DNA of 64,000 nt from Azospirillum sp. B510 (GTDB taxonomy: Bacteria > Pseudomonadota > Alphaproteobacteria > Azospirillales > Azospirillaceae). The stretch is from assembly GCF_000010725.1 (NCBI RefSeq), contig NC_013854.1, forward strand, positions 310,001 to 374,000, written 5' to 3'. The translations under genes were made by a program, and so were the position numbers. The notes under the pieces were generated by a model. That model was not told the origin of the DNA. It was given only the letters and a program-made list of their open reading frames with translations, and ran no database searches. The first letter of the stretch is position 1, and each line of letters starts with the position of its first letter. Of the stretch, positions 57,350 to 64,000 are shown piece by piece.

Positions 57350-57895
57350 TCAAAGCCGGGCGAGCAGCCCCTGGAACCAGGCCAGACGATCCTCGGCCTG
57401 GGCGATGTCCTGGTCCAGCCAGGAGGCGAAATGGCCGTCGCTGCCGACATCCGCCCGCTTCAGGTCGCCCAGCCGGGCCAGTTCGGTCTCGCAAAGGGCG
57501 ACGAGATTGTCGATCTGGTCGCGCTGCGACTCGATGTCGAGCAGATGCAGGAAGCGCAGCTTCAGCCCGATCACCAGCTTGTTCAGCCCGTCGGCCGACG
57601 GTGCGCGGACATTGGCGCGCATCAGCGTGTCGAACTCCGCCCGGCCGGAGTCGGTCGGCCCGAGCAGGGCGTTGTCCTCCATGCCGCTGCCGTCGAGCGC
57701 CTCGATCAGCCCTTCGTAGCGCAGCATCTCCAGCGAGGTGCCCATCAGGTCCAGCGACGGTCCCATGATGCGGTCGAGGAAATGACGCACGGCACCGGCC
57801 AGATCGGCATAGCGCAACGGCCCGCCCTGGATCAGGGTGCCCAGGACGACGAGGCGCACAGCCTCCTTCGGCATCAGCGAGTTGTCACGGTACAT
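57350..57895 (-). CDS. PadR-like transcriptional regulator
   Basis: The 181-residue protein has a winged helix at about 10-90 (KEAVRLVVLGTLIQGGPLRYADLAG, SLEMLRYEGLIEAL, LLGPTDSGRAEF) and a C-terminal helical dimer arm (KLRFLHLLDIESQRDQIDNLVALCETEL). This fits the PadR family, whose members respond to small molecules. The start at 57895 (MYRDNSLMPKEA) has a GGGGG-rich upstream; ATG 21 bases downstream is an alternative. It lies 125 bases upstream of the HPt-receiver protein on the same strand, so the two may be co-regulated. Target unknown. Confidence 0.75.
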   Translation of the reverse strand: MYRDNSLMPKEAVRLVVLGTLIQGGPLRYADLAGAVRHFLDRIMGPSLDLMGTSLEMLRYEGLIEALDGSGMEDNALLGPTDSGRAEFDTLMRANVRAPSADGLNKLVIGLKLRFLHLLDIESQRDQIDNLVALCETELARLGDLKRADVGSDGHFASWLDQDIAQAEDRLAWFQGLLARL

Positions 57896-58095
57896 GGCGA
57901 ACCCCCTGGGCGATGCCCCGGAAAGACGGAATGAGCGGCATGGCCACGCCCGGTCCGCAGTACAAAAACTGCGAACCGGTCGCAACGCTATCCCCAAATT
58001 AGGGATGCGCGCCCCGTCTGTCCAGAGGGCAAAATGTCCGTACCGCCAAAGGGGGTTTCCGGTTCCGCCTCGGGCGGACCCGCCCGAGGCTATCG

Positions 58096-59310
58096 TCAGG
58101 CGGCGAGCCGCAGGTCCAGCCGGCTCCACACATCCAGCAGCGCATCGACCAGCATGCCCATCTGGGCGTCGGTGTGCAGCGGGGTCGGGGTGAAGCGCAG
58201 CCGCTCCGCCCCGCGCGGGACGGTGGGGTAGTTGATCGGCTGGACGTAGATGCTGTGACGCTCCAGCAGCTCGTCCGAGGCGCGCTTGCAGCGGTGGGCG
58301 TCGCCGACCATCAGCGGCACGATGTGGCTGACCGACGGCATCACCGGCAGGCCGGCATCGGCGAACATCCGCTTCAGCGTGGCGGCGCGTTCCTGGTGCT
58401 GGGTCCGTTCGGTCTGGCTGTGCTTCAGGTGGCGGATGGAGGCGAGCGCCCCGGCCGCCAGCACCGGCGACAGCGAGGTCGAAAAGATGAAGCCGGCGGC
58501 GAAGCTGCGGATGCAGTCGATCAGCGCGCCGGAGCCGGTGATGTAGCCGCCCTGCACGCCGAAGGCCTTGCCCAGCGTGCCCTCGATGATGGTCAACCGG
58601 TCCATGACGCCGTCGCGCTCGGCCACGCCGGCGCCGCGGGCGCCATACATGCCGACGGCATGGACCTCGTCGAGATAGGTCATGGCGCCATGCTTGTCGG
58701 CGATGTCGCAGAAATCATGGATGGGGGCGATGTCGCCGTCCATCGAATAGACGCTCTCGAACGCAACCACCTTGGGCCGGCCGGGGGCGATGCCCGACAG
58801 CAGCTCGTCCAGATGCTTGGGATCGTTGTGGCGGAAGATGTGCTTCTCCGCGCCGGAGTTGCGGATGCCGGTGATCATCGAATTGTGGTTCAGCGCGTCC
58901 GACAGGATCACGCAATTGGGCAGGATCTTGCCCAGCGTCGTCAGCGTCGCGTCGTTCGACACGTAGCCCGAGGTGAAGAGCAGCGCCGCTTCCTTGTGAT
59001 GCAGGTCGGCCAGTTCGCGTTCCAGCAGCACATGGTAATGGTTGTTGCCGGAGATGTTGCGGGTGCCGCCGGCGCCGGCACCGACCCCGTCCAGCGCGTC
59101 GTGCATCGCCTTCAGCACGTCCGGGTGCTGGCCCATGCCGAGATAGTCGTTGGAACACCAGACCGTGACCGGACGCTCGCGCCCTTGGGAATCGCGGAAG
59201 GTCGCCGTCGGGAAATTGCCCGCATGGCGTTCCAGATTGGCGAACACCCGGTAGCGGCCGTCCTGCTTCAGGGTCGCAATCTGGTTGCGGAAGAAAGTCT
59301 CGTAATCCAT
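58096..59310 (-). CDS. hemA: 5-aminolevulinate synthase
   Basis: The 404-residue PLP enzyme condenses glycine and succinyl-CoA to 5-aminolevulinate (the C4 route for haem and, in alphaproteobacteria, also corrinoids). Marks are [67 protein letters not shown] and the PLP lysine in [16 protein letters not shown]. The ending with [21 protein letters not shown] is typical. The start at 59310 gives the family N-terminus. C4 synthase supports an alphaproteobacterial host, and its product feeds the B12 needed by nrdJ. Confidence 0.97.
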   Translation of the reverse strand: MDYETFFRNQIATLKQDGRYRVFANLERHAGNFPTATFRDSQGRERPVTVWCSNDYLGMGQHPDVLKAMHDALDGVGAGAGGTRNISGNNHYHVLLERELADLHHKEAALLFTSGYVSNDATLTTLGKILPNCVILSDALNHNSMITGIRNSGAEKHIFRHNDPKHLDELLSGIAPGRPKVVAFESVYSMDGDIAPIHDFCDIADKHGAMTYLDEVHAVGMYGARGAGVAERDGVMDRLTIIEGTLGKAFGVQGGYITGSGALIDCIRSFAAGFIFSTSLSPVLAAGALASIRHLKHSQTERTQHQERAATLKRMFADAGLPVMPSVSHIVPLMVGDAHRCKRASDELLERHSIYVQPINYPTVPRGAERLRFTPTPLHTDAQMGMLVDALLDVWSRLDLRLAA

Positions 59311-59667
59311 CGCGCGTTTCCGTTCGCGTTCGTCCACAAGGGTCGCTGCACCGGTCGAAGCCAGAGGCGGAACCTATCCGTTTGGCGCATCGAAGAGGAT
59401 GGCATGATCATTGCCGACATGCCAACCGGCATTGATCGAAATCAAGCCGCCGCCGCATGGGACCTTCGCACAAGTGGCGGGCTGCCCTGTCCCGCGGACG
59501 GCGCATGCCGGCATCCCGCCCGCCACCCGCCCAAACCGCGACTCCGGTCGTGGAATCGATGGCGGGAATCCTCCCTGGTTGCGATTTGTCTCAATTGATC
59601 TGTTGAAAGGGGAAAATTCTCATTGTCATCATCTCCTGCGCGCGGAGAGTCGGCGGGGAGGGCCAAG
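59311..59667. other. Divergent promoter region of hemA and the DUF2235 gene
   Basis: No gene is supported; short frames are likely shadows. The stretch 59580-59640 (TTGATCTGTTGAAAGGGG) is A+T-rich and holds the DUF2235 promoter area. The hemA promoter should be near 59330-59410. No Fnr box was clear. Confidence 0.35.
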
Positions 59668-60780
59668 ATGGCGAAGCGGATCGTCCTGTGTTTCGATGGA
59701 ACCTGGAACAAGCCGGGCAGCGGCAACCGGCCCGATCAGGACAACGAGGCGTCGACCAACGTCTGGAAATTCTACAAATCGATTCTCGAGAACGCCCCCG
59801 ACGGCACGGCGCAGCTCCCCTTCTATGATTCCGGCGTCGGCACCGACGAGAAGGGCGGCTTCCTCCATGACTGGTTCGACAAGGTCTTCGGCGGCGCCTT
59901 CGGCCTGGGGATCGACAAGAAGATCAAGGACGGCTACCGCTTCCTCGCCGCGAACTACAGGGATGGCGACCATGTCTTCATCCTGGGCTTCTCGCGCGGC
60001 GCCTACACCGCCCGCAGCCTCGTCGGGCTGATCCGCAATGCCGGCCTGCTGCCGGCGGACAGGCTGGATCAGACCGATGCCGCCTATGCCCTTTACCGCA
60101 AGCGCGACGAGGGCCCGGATGTCGAGGAGGCGAAACAGTTCCGCGCCACCCATGGCTCGGCGCTGATCCCCATCCATTTCCTCGGCGTCTGGGACACGGT
60201 GGGGGCGCTGGGGGTGCCGCTCGGCCTTTTCGAGCATCTTGACGAGGAGCTTTACGGCTTCCACGACACCGCGCTCACCAGCCTGGTGCGCAACGCCTTC
60301 CAGGCGCTGGCGATCGACGAGCATCGCAAGCCCTTCGCCGCCAACCTGTGGGATCCGCGGGAAAAGCCGGCGCAGCGGATGGAGCAGCGCTGGTTCGCCG
60401 GCTGCCATTCCAACGTCGGCGGCGGCTATGACGACGACAGGCTGTCGGACATCACGCTGAAATGGATGATGGACCACGCCATGGCCTGCGGGCTGGCCAT
60501 CGACCCGATCTGGGTGCCGGACGTGACGCCCGGCAACGCGCTGGGCGTTATCGTCGATTCCTACGCCCGCTTCCTCGACGGGGTCGGCGAGCTGGTGGAG
60601 CCGCGCCATTACCGGCCGGTCTGCGTCCTGCCCTTCAGCGAGGAGAACCTGCACGACTCGGTGCCGCGCCGCGCCGCCGCCGACCCCGGCTATGCGCCGC
60701 CCAACATCGGCTACCGCAAGGCGCTGGTGCAGTTCGGCGCGGCGCCCGCGCCGCAGCCGGCTCCGGCCGCCGCCGGCTGA
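59668..60780 (+). CDS. DUF2235 alpha/beta hydrolase (Tle1-like catalytic domain)
   Basis: The 370-residue protein matches DUF2235: KRIVLCFDGTWNKPGSG at the N-terminus, the nucleophile elbow FILGFSRGAYTARSLVGLI near residue 112, HFLGVWDTVGALGVP, and a catalytic His region with RWFAGCHSNVGGGYDDDRLSD. The GxSxG/Asp/His triad is complete. In type VI secretion this domain forms Tle1 phospholipase effectors, but no secretion genes, VgrG or immunity gene lie near and there is no signal peptide. A housekeeping lipase or esterase is equally possible. The start at 59668 follows GGGGAGGG. Confidence 0.85.
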   Translation: MAKRIVLCFDGTWNKPGSGNRPDQDNEASTNVWKFYKSILENAPDGTAQLPFYDSGVGTDEKGGFLHDWFDKVFGGAFGLGIDKKIKDGYRFLAANYRDGDHVFILGFSRGAYTARSLVGLIRNAGLLPADRLDQTDAAYALYRKRDEGPDVEEAKQFRATHGSALIPIHFLGVWDTVGALGVPLGLFEHLDEELYGFHDTALTSLVRNAFQALAIDEHRKPFAANLWDPREKPAQRMEQRWFAGCHSNVGGGYDDDRLSDITLKWMMDHAMACGLAIDPIWVPDVTPGNALGVIVDSYARFLDGVGELVEPRHYRPVCVLPFSEENLHDSVPRRAAADPGYAPPNIGYRKALVQFGAAPAPQPAPAAAG

Positions 60781-60799
60781 CGGCGGGGGCCCGACGCGA

Positions 60800-60835
60800 A
60801 ACGGGGCGGAGCCGTCCTCCGGCATCCGCCCCGTT
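60800..60835. terminator. Bidirectional terminator between DUF2235 gene and upp
   Basis: Perfect 11-bp stem (60800-60810 with 60825-60835; AACGGGGCGGA) with a 14-base loop, between converging genes. T-runs are short. Confidence 0.55.
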
Positions 60836-60870
60836 CCATGTCGGTCCCGGCAATGCTTGCCTGGCAACCC

Positions 60871-61521
60871 TTACTTGGTGCCGAACATGCGGTCGCCGGC
60901 GTCGCCCAGGCCGGGGACGATGTAGGCGTCCTCGTTCAGGTGGCTGTCCAGCGCCGCGGTGAAGACCTTCACATCCGGGTGCGCCTCGTGGAAGCGGCGC
61001 ACGCCCTCGGGTGCCGCGACGAGCGCCATGAAGCGGATGTTGTGGTCGTCCACCCCATGGCGGTTCAGCACGTCGCAGGCATGGGCGGCGGAATTGCCGG
61101 TCGCCAGCATCGGGTCGACGACGATGAACAGCCGCCCTTCGGCCGGCGGCAGCTTCACCAGATACTCGTGCGGCTGCTTGGTGTCATGGTCGCGGTAGAG
61201 GCCGATGTGCCCCTCGCGCGCCGACGGCACCAGCTCCAGCAGTCCGGCCGACATGCCGAGCCCGGCGCGCAGCACCGGCACCACCGCCAGTTTCTTGCCC
61301 AGGATCACCGGCGCGTCCATCGGTTGCAGCGGCGTCTCGATGCGCTCGGTGGTCAACGGGATGTCGCGCGTCAGCTCATAGCCCATCAGCAGCGAGATCT
61401 CGCGCAGAAGCGTGCGGAACCCGCCGGTCGACCGCTCCTTGTTCCGCATGTGGGTCAGCTTATGCTGGATCAGCGGATGGTCGAGGATGAACAGGTTGGG
61501 AAATTCAGGCAGGGTGCGCAT
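60871..61521 (-). CDS. upp: Uracil phosphoribosyltransferase
   Basis: The 216-residue enzyme salvages uracil to UMP. It has [30 protein letters not shown] opening ([11 protein letters not shown]), the [14 protein letters not shown] loop, and the PRPP-binding [20 protein letters not shown]. The ending [20 protein letters not shown] is the classic Upp close. Start at 61521 ([16 protein letters not shown]) gives the family length. Uracil released by PsuG in this window could feed it. Confidence 0.97.
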   Translation of the reverse strand: MRTLPEFPNLFILDHPLIQHKLTHMRNKERSTGGFRTLLREISLLMGYELTRDIPLTTERIETPLQPMDAPVILGKKLAVVPVLRAGLGMSAGLLELVPSAREGHIGLYRDHDTKQPHEYLVKLPPAEGRLFIVVDPMLATGNSAAHACDVLNRHGVDDHNIRFMALVAAPEGVRRFHEAHPDVKVFTAALDSHLNEDAYIVPGLGDAGDRMFGTK

Positions 61522-61623
61522 GGAATCCGGATCACGGCTGACGGTTGGGTTGGACCCGATCCTAGCGCGCCCGGGGGGGCGGGGCCAAGGGTCCAAGGAA
61601 CCCGGACCGGCGGCCGCGGTGTC

Positions 61624-62532
61624 CTACCCCCGCGCCACCTTCGCTACCACCTGCTTCGGGTCCGGACGGTCGATGCCGTAGCGGATCACGCGGTTGCGGC
61701 CGGAATTCTTGGCCTGATAGAGCGCGCGGTCGGCGCAGACCACCAGATCCTCGACGGTCAGGTCGGCCACCGCCTCCACCAGCCCGAACGACGCGGTGAC
61801 CGGAATCATCCGCCCGTCCGGCAACACCACCGGCGAGCGCATCAGATCGACGCGCAGCCGCTCGATCACCGCATGGCCCTCGTCCAGCCCGGTCTCCTTC
61901 AGGCAGACCAGGAACTCCTCGCCGCCCATGCGGAAGGCCTCGTCGAAGCTGCGGACGCCGCGGCTGATGACGGCGGCGGTGGCGGCCAGCACCCGGTCGC
62001 CGATGTCGTGGCCATAGCTGTCGTTGATGCCCTTGAACTTGTCGATGTCGCACAGCGCGACGCAGAAGGGCTGGCCGGTGCGGCGGTAGCGGTTGTGCTC
62101 GCGCTCCAGCGCCTCGCCCATCCCGCGCCGCGTGCGCAGGCCGGTCAGCGGATCCAGCCCGGACGCGGCGGCGGCGAAGGCGCGCTCCATCCGGCGCAGA
62201 TGCAGCATGAACTCCTCGAAGCGGCCGATCACCCCCTCGAATTCGGACTCGGTCGGCAGCTCGCCGCCGGACGCCTTCAACAGGATCAGCCGGGCCTGCC
62301 GGTGCATCTGCTCATGCAGGGTGACCAGCTTCTGCACCGCCGGCTGTTGCAGCACGTCGTCGCGGCTGGCGGCCTGGCACCAGGCGGCGAAGGACGCCGG
62401 CGCCGACGCCCATTCGCCGCCGCGGCCGTCGCGGTAGAAGACGGCGCGCTGCCACTGGCCGATCCAGCGCAGATGCTCGTCGAGCACGGCGCCGAGCGCC
62501 TCGGTCGTGGAGGGAGTGGTCGAATCGCTCAT
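61624..62532 (-). CDS. Diguanylate cyclase with CZB zinc-sensing domain (DgcZ-like)
   Basis: The 302-residue cytoplasmic protein has an N-terminal helical domain with His20, Cys52, His73 and His77, the H-C-H-xxx-H pattern of the CZB zinc-binding domain. A linker helix leads to a GGDEF domain (about 130-285) with DPLTGLRTRRGM, CDIDKFKGIND and the active site FRMGGEEFLVCL. The inhibition motif RSFD stands five residues before GGEEF and is intact. In E. coli DgcZ a similar layout makes the cyclase inhibited by zinc, so this enzyme likely couples zinc to c-di-GMP. The start at 62532 is preceded by an ATG context without a strong ribosome-binding site. Confidence 0.85.
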   Translation of the reverse strand: MSDSTTPSTTEALGAVLDEHLRWIGQWQRAVFYRDGRGGEWASAPASFAAWCQAASRDDVLQQPAVQKLVTLHEQMHRQARLILLKASGGELPTESEFEGVIGRFEEFMLHLRRMERAFAAAASGLDPLTGLRTRRGMGEALEREHNRYRRTGQPFCVALCDIDKFKGINDSYGHDIGDRVLAATAAVISRGVRSFDEAFRMGGEEFLVCLKETGLDEGHAVIERLRVDLMRSPVVLPDGRMIPVTASFGLVEAVADLTVEDLVVCADRALYQAKNSGRNRVIRYGIDRPDPKQVVAKVARG

Positions 62533-62610
62533 TGGCGCATCCTACCCGACGGCGCAGGGTTCCGCCATGCGATCAAGATAAGCCGAAGCATTCGTCTAAA
62601 ACAGGGCGCG

Positions 62611-62650
62611 ATCGCGACAAGGAGGTCTACATCGCGACAAGGAGGTCTAC
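62611..62650. repeat. Perfect 20-bp tandem duplication at the trpF 3' end
   Basis: The same 20-base unit occurs twice back to back (62611-62630 and 62631-62650). The second copy contains the trpF stop codon at 62647-62649, and the first copy is an extra copy just past the gene. It is probably a recent slippage event. Confidence 0.9.
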
Positions 62651-63291
62651 AGTGCCGCCACCGCCGTCAGGAAGGCGCTCACCAGCGCCGGATCCTTGTG
62701 GCCGGGGCGATCCTCGACGCCCGACGACACGTCGACCTCGGCGGCGCCGGTGATCCGCACCGCCTCGGCGACATTGTCCGCCGTCAGGCCGCCGGACAGC
62801 ATCCAGGGGCGCGGCCAGCGCCGCCCGGCCAGGATCGTCCAGTCGAAGGCGATGCCGTTGCCGCCGGGCAGCGCCGACACCTTGGCCGGCGGCTTGGCGT
62901 CGAACAGCAGCCGGTCGGCGACCTCCGCCGCCGCCATCGCCGCGGCCAGATCCTCCGGCCCGCCGATCTTCACCGCCTTCATCACCGGCAGGGCGTAGCG
63001 GGCCTTGATCTCGGCGATGCGGCGCGGGGTCTCGCCGCCATGCAGCTGGATCAGGTCGAGCGGCACCTGCCCGGTGACATGCTCCAGGAACTCGTCGTCG
63101 GGATCGACGAACAGCCCGACGGAGCGCACGCCGGTCGGCAGCAGCCGCGCCAGTTCCGCCGCCATCGGCGGGGCGATGGCGCGCGGGCTGCGCGGATAGA
63201 AGACGAAGCCGACATAGCGCGCCCCGCCGGCGACGGCGGCGCGCAGGCTTTCCGGCTCGCCCAGCCCGCAGATCTTGGCGGCGACGCTCAT
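62647..63291 (-). CDS. trpF: Phosphoribosylanthranilate isomerase
   Basis: The 214-residue TIM-barrel enzyme carries out the third-last step before indole-glycerol phosphate formation in tryptophan synthesis. It shows AAKICGLGEPESLRAAVAGGARYVGFVF, with catalytic Cys in KICG, RSVGLFVDPDDEFLEHV, IQLHGGETPRRI, and WTILAGRRWPRPWMLSGGLTADNVAEA, with DVSSGVEDRPGHKD at the end. The start overlaps the pyrF stop by 4 bases (ATGA), a coupled pair. The order pyrF-trpF is common in alphaproteobacteria. Confidence 0.95.
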   Translation of the reverse strand: MSVAAKICGLGEPESLRAAVAGGARYVGFVFYPRSPRAIAPPMAAELARLLPTGVRSVGLFVDPDDEFLEHVTGQVPLDLIQLHGGETPRRIAEIKARYALPVMKAVKIGGPEDLAAAMAAAEVADRLLFDAKPPAKVSALPGGNGIAFDWTILAGRRWPRPWMLSGGLTADNVAEAVRITGAAEVDVSSGVEDRPGHKDPALVSAFLTAVAAL

Positions 63292-64000
63292 GCGGCCCCT
63301 CGGGAGCTGGCGTCAATCTCGGCGGCGATGCGGCGGGCGGCGGCGGCCGGATCGGGTTCGGCGGTGATCGGGCGGCCGATGACCAGATGGTCGGCGCCGG
63401 CGGCCAGCGCCTCCGCCGGGGTCATGAAGCGCTTCTGGTCGTTGGTGGCGGCCCAGGCCGGGCGGATGCCGGGCACCATCAGGATGAAGTCGGGACCGCA
63501 GGCGGCGCGCACCAGCGCCACCTCGGCCGGCGAGCAGACGATGCCGTCCACCCCCGACGCCTTGGCCAGTTTCGCCAGCCGCACCACCTGCTCGGCCACC
63601 GGCTGCGACTGGCCGACCGCCGCCAGATCGCCCTCGTCCAGGCTGGTCAGCACGGTGACGGCCAGGATCTTCGGCCGGTCGGCCCCGGATGTCGCCGCCG
63701 TTTCCGCCGCCGCGCGCATCATCGCCGGCCCGCCGGAGCTGTGGATGGTCATGAAGGCCGGCTTCAGCGGCAGCGCCGCGCGCACGCCGCCGGCCACCGT
63801 GTTGGGGATGTCGTGCAGCTTGAGGTCGAGGAACAGCGGCGGGCCATCCTCGCCCACCACGGCGCGGACGCCGGCCGGGCCCTGGGCGATGAAGAATTCC
63901 AGCCCCAGCTTGATGCCGCCGACGGCCCCGGCCACCTGCCCGGCGATGCGGCGGGCGGCGTCGATCTCGGTGGTGTCGATGGAGCAATAGAGGCGCGAGG
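63288..64000 (-). CDS. pyrF: Orotidine 5'-phosphate decarboxylase (partial, 5' end outside)
   Basis: The frame is open to the right edge, so the N-terminus lies outside. The visible part reads YCSIDTTEIDAARRIAGQV, then IKLGLEFFIAQGP, the catalytic FLDLKLHDIPNTV (the D-x-K-x-x-D array), MTIHSSGGPAMM, ILAVTVLTSLDE, GIVCSPAEV and IMVPGIRPAW...DQKRFMTPAEALAAGADHLVIGRPIT. It makes UMP from OMP. A GTG/ATG inside the frame at 63935 is not the true start, because family sequence continues upstream of it. Confidence 0.95.
   Translation of the reverse strand, partial: SRLYCSIDTTEIDAARRIAGQVAGAVGGIKLGLEFFIAQGPAGVRAVVGEDGPPLFLDLKLHDIPNTVAGGVRAALPLKPAFMTIHSSGGPAMMRAAAETAATSGADRPKILAVTVLTSLDEGDLAAVGQSQPVAEQVVRLAKLAKASGVDGIVCSPAEVALVRAACGPDFILMVPGIRPAWAATNDQKRFMTPAEALAAGADHLVIGRPITAEPDPAAAARRIAAEIDASSRGAA

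Overview
The window looks like a chromosomal segment of a high-GC alphaproteobacterium, most likely Azospirillum or a close Rhodospirillales relative. The evidence is a C4-pathway 5-aminolevulinate synthase, a B12-dependent ribonucleotide reductase, a six-repeat ribosomal protein S1 behind aroA-cmk, a CP4-like (class II) EPSP synthase, a TIGR02300 protein, many c-di-GMP and PAS proteins, and strong codon bias to G/C at third positions. This is inferred from gene content, not from a database match.

Layout. 1-6.9 kb: the end of a sensor histidine kinase, then a minus-strand cluster (PAS protein, membrane-less FtsK, DinB, flavin-type oxidase), msrA, a small tail-anchored protein with a sigma-1.1-like domain, a SpoU-type rRNA methyltransferase and a DedA/YqaA membrane protein. 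6.9-12.2 kb: YgjV-like protein, ModE-like regulator, glucokinase, trehalose-6-phosphate synthase, a probable small RNA and an N-formylglutamate amidohydrolase. 12.3-14.9 kb: tRNA-Val, a TPR glycosyltransferase split by an in-frame stop, tRNA-Ala and a TIGR02300 protein. 15-19.3 kb: a second probable small RNA, then aroA-cmk-rpsA. 19.3-30.4 kb: PRC-barrel protein, nrdJ, a PAS-GAF-GGDEF-EAL protein, ppdK and a hypothetical protein. 30.4-34.4 kb: a gene-poor accessory patch with repeats, one strikingly A+T-rich P-loop ATPase gene and a TumE/TumA-type toxin-antitoxin pair. 34.5-41.7 kb: an MFS/LysR pair, the glycogen pair glgC-glgA, and amtB behind a sigma-54-like promoter. 41.9-51.1 kb: pirin, an IalB-like secreted protein, a large periplasmic-sensor GGDEF-EAL protein, psuG, and a DNA exonuclease with an ATP-dependent ligase. 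51.2-64 kb: a ThrH/LysE/LysR amino-acid module, a patatin with 3-hydroxybutyrate dehydrogenase, a degenerate HPt/receiver protein, a PadR-like regulator, hemA, a DUF2235 hydrolase, upp, a zinc-sensing-type diguanylate cyclase, and trpF-pyrF (pyrF runs off the right edge).

Themes. Carbon storage and stress recur: glucokinase, trehalose, glycogen and polyhydroxybutyrate mobilisation. Three c-di-GMP enzymes with different sensor parts (PAS-GAF, periplasmic binding, zinc-binding CZB) lie in the window. Most genes are ordinary core genes. The foreign-looking piece is the 31.1-33.5 kb ATPase and its surroundings, which is the best candidate for an undescribed system. The other items I would look at first are two similar small RNAs with a UUUCCUCC(C/U)U motif, and a signalling protein that has lost both its phospho-His and its phospho-Asp.
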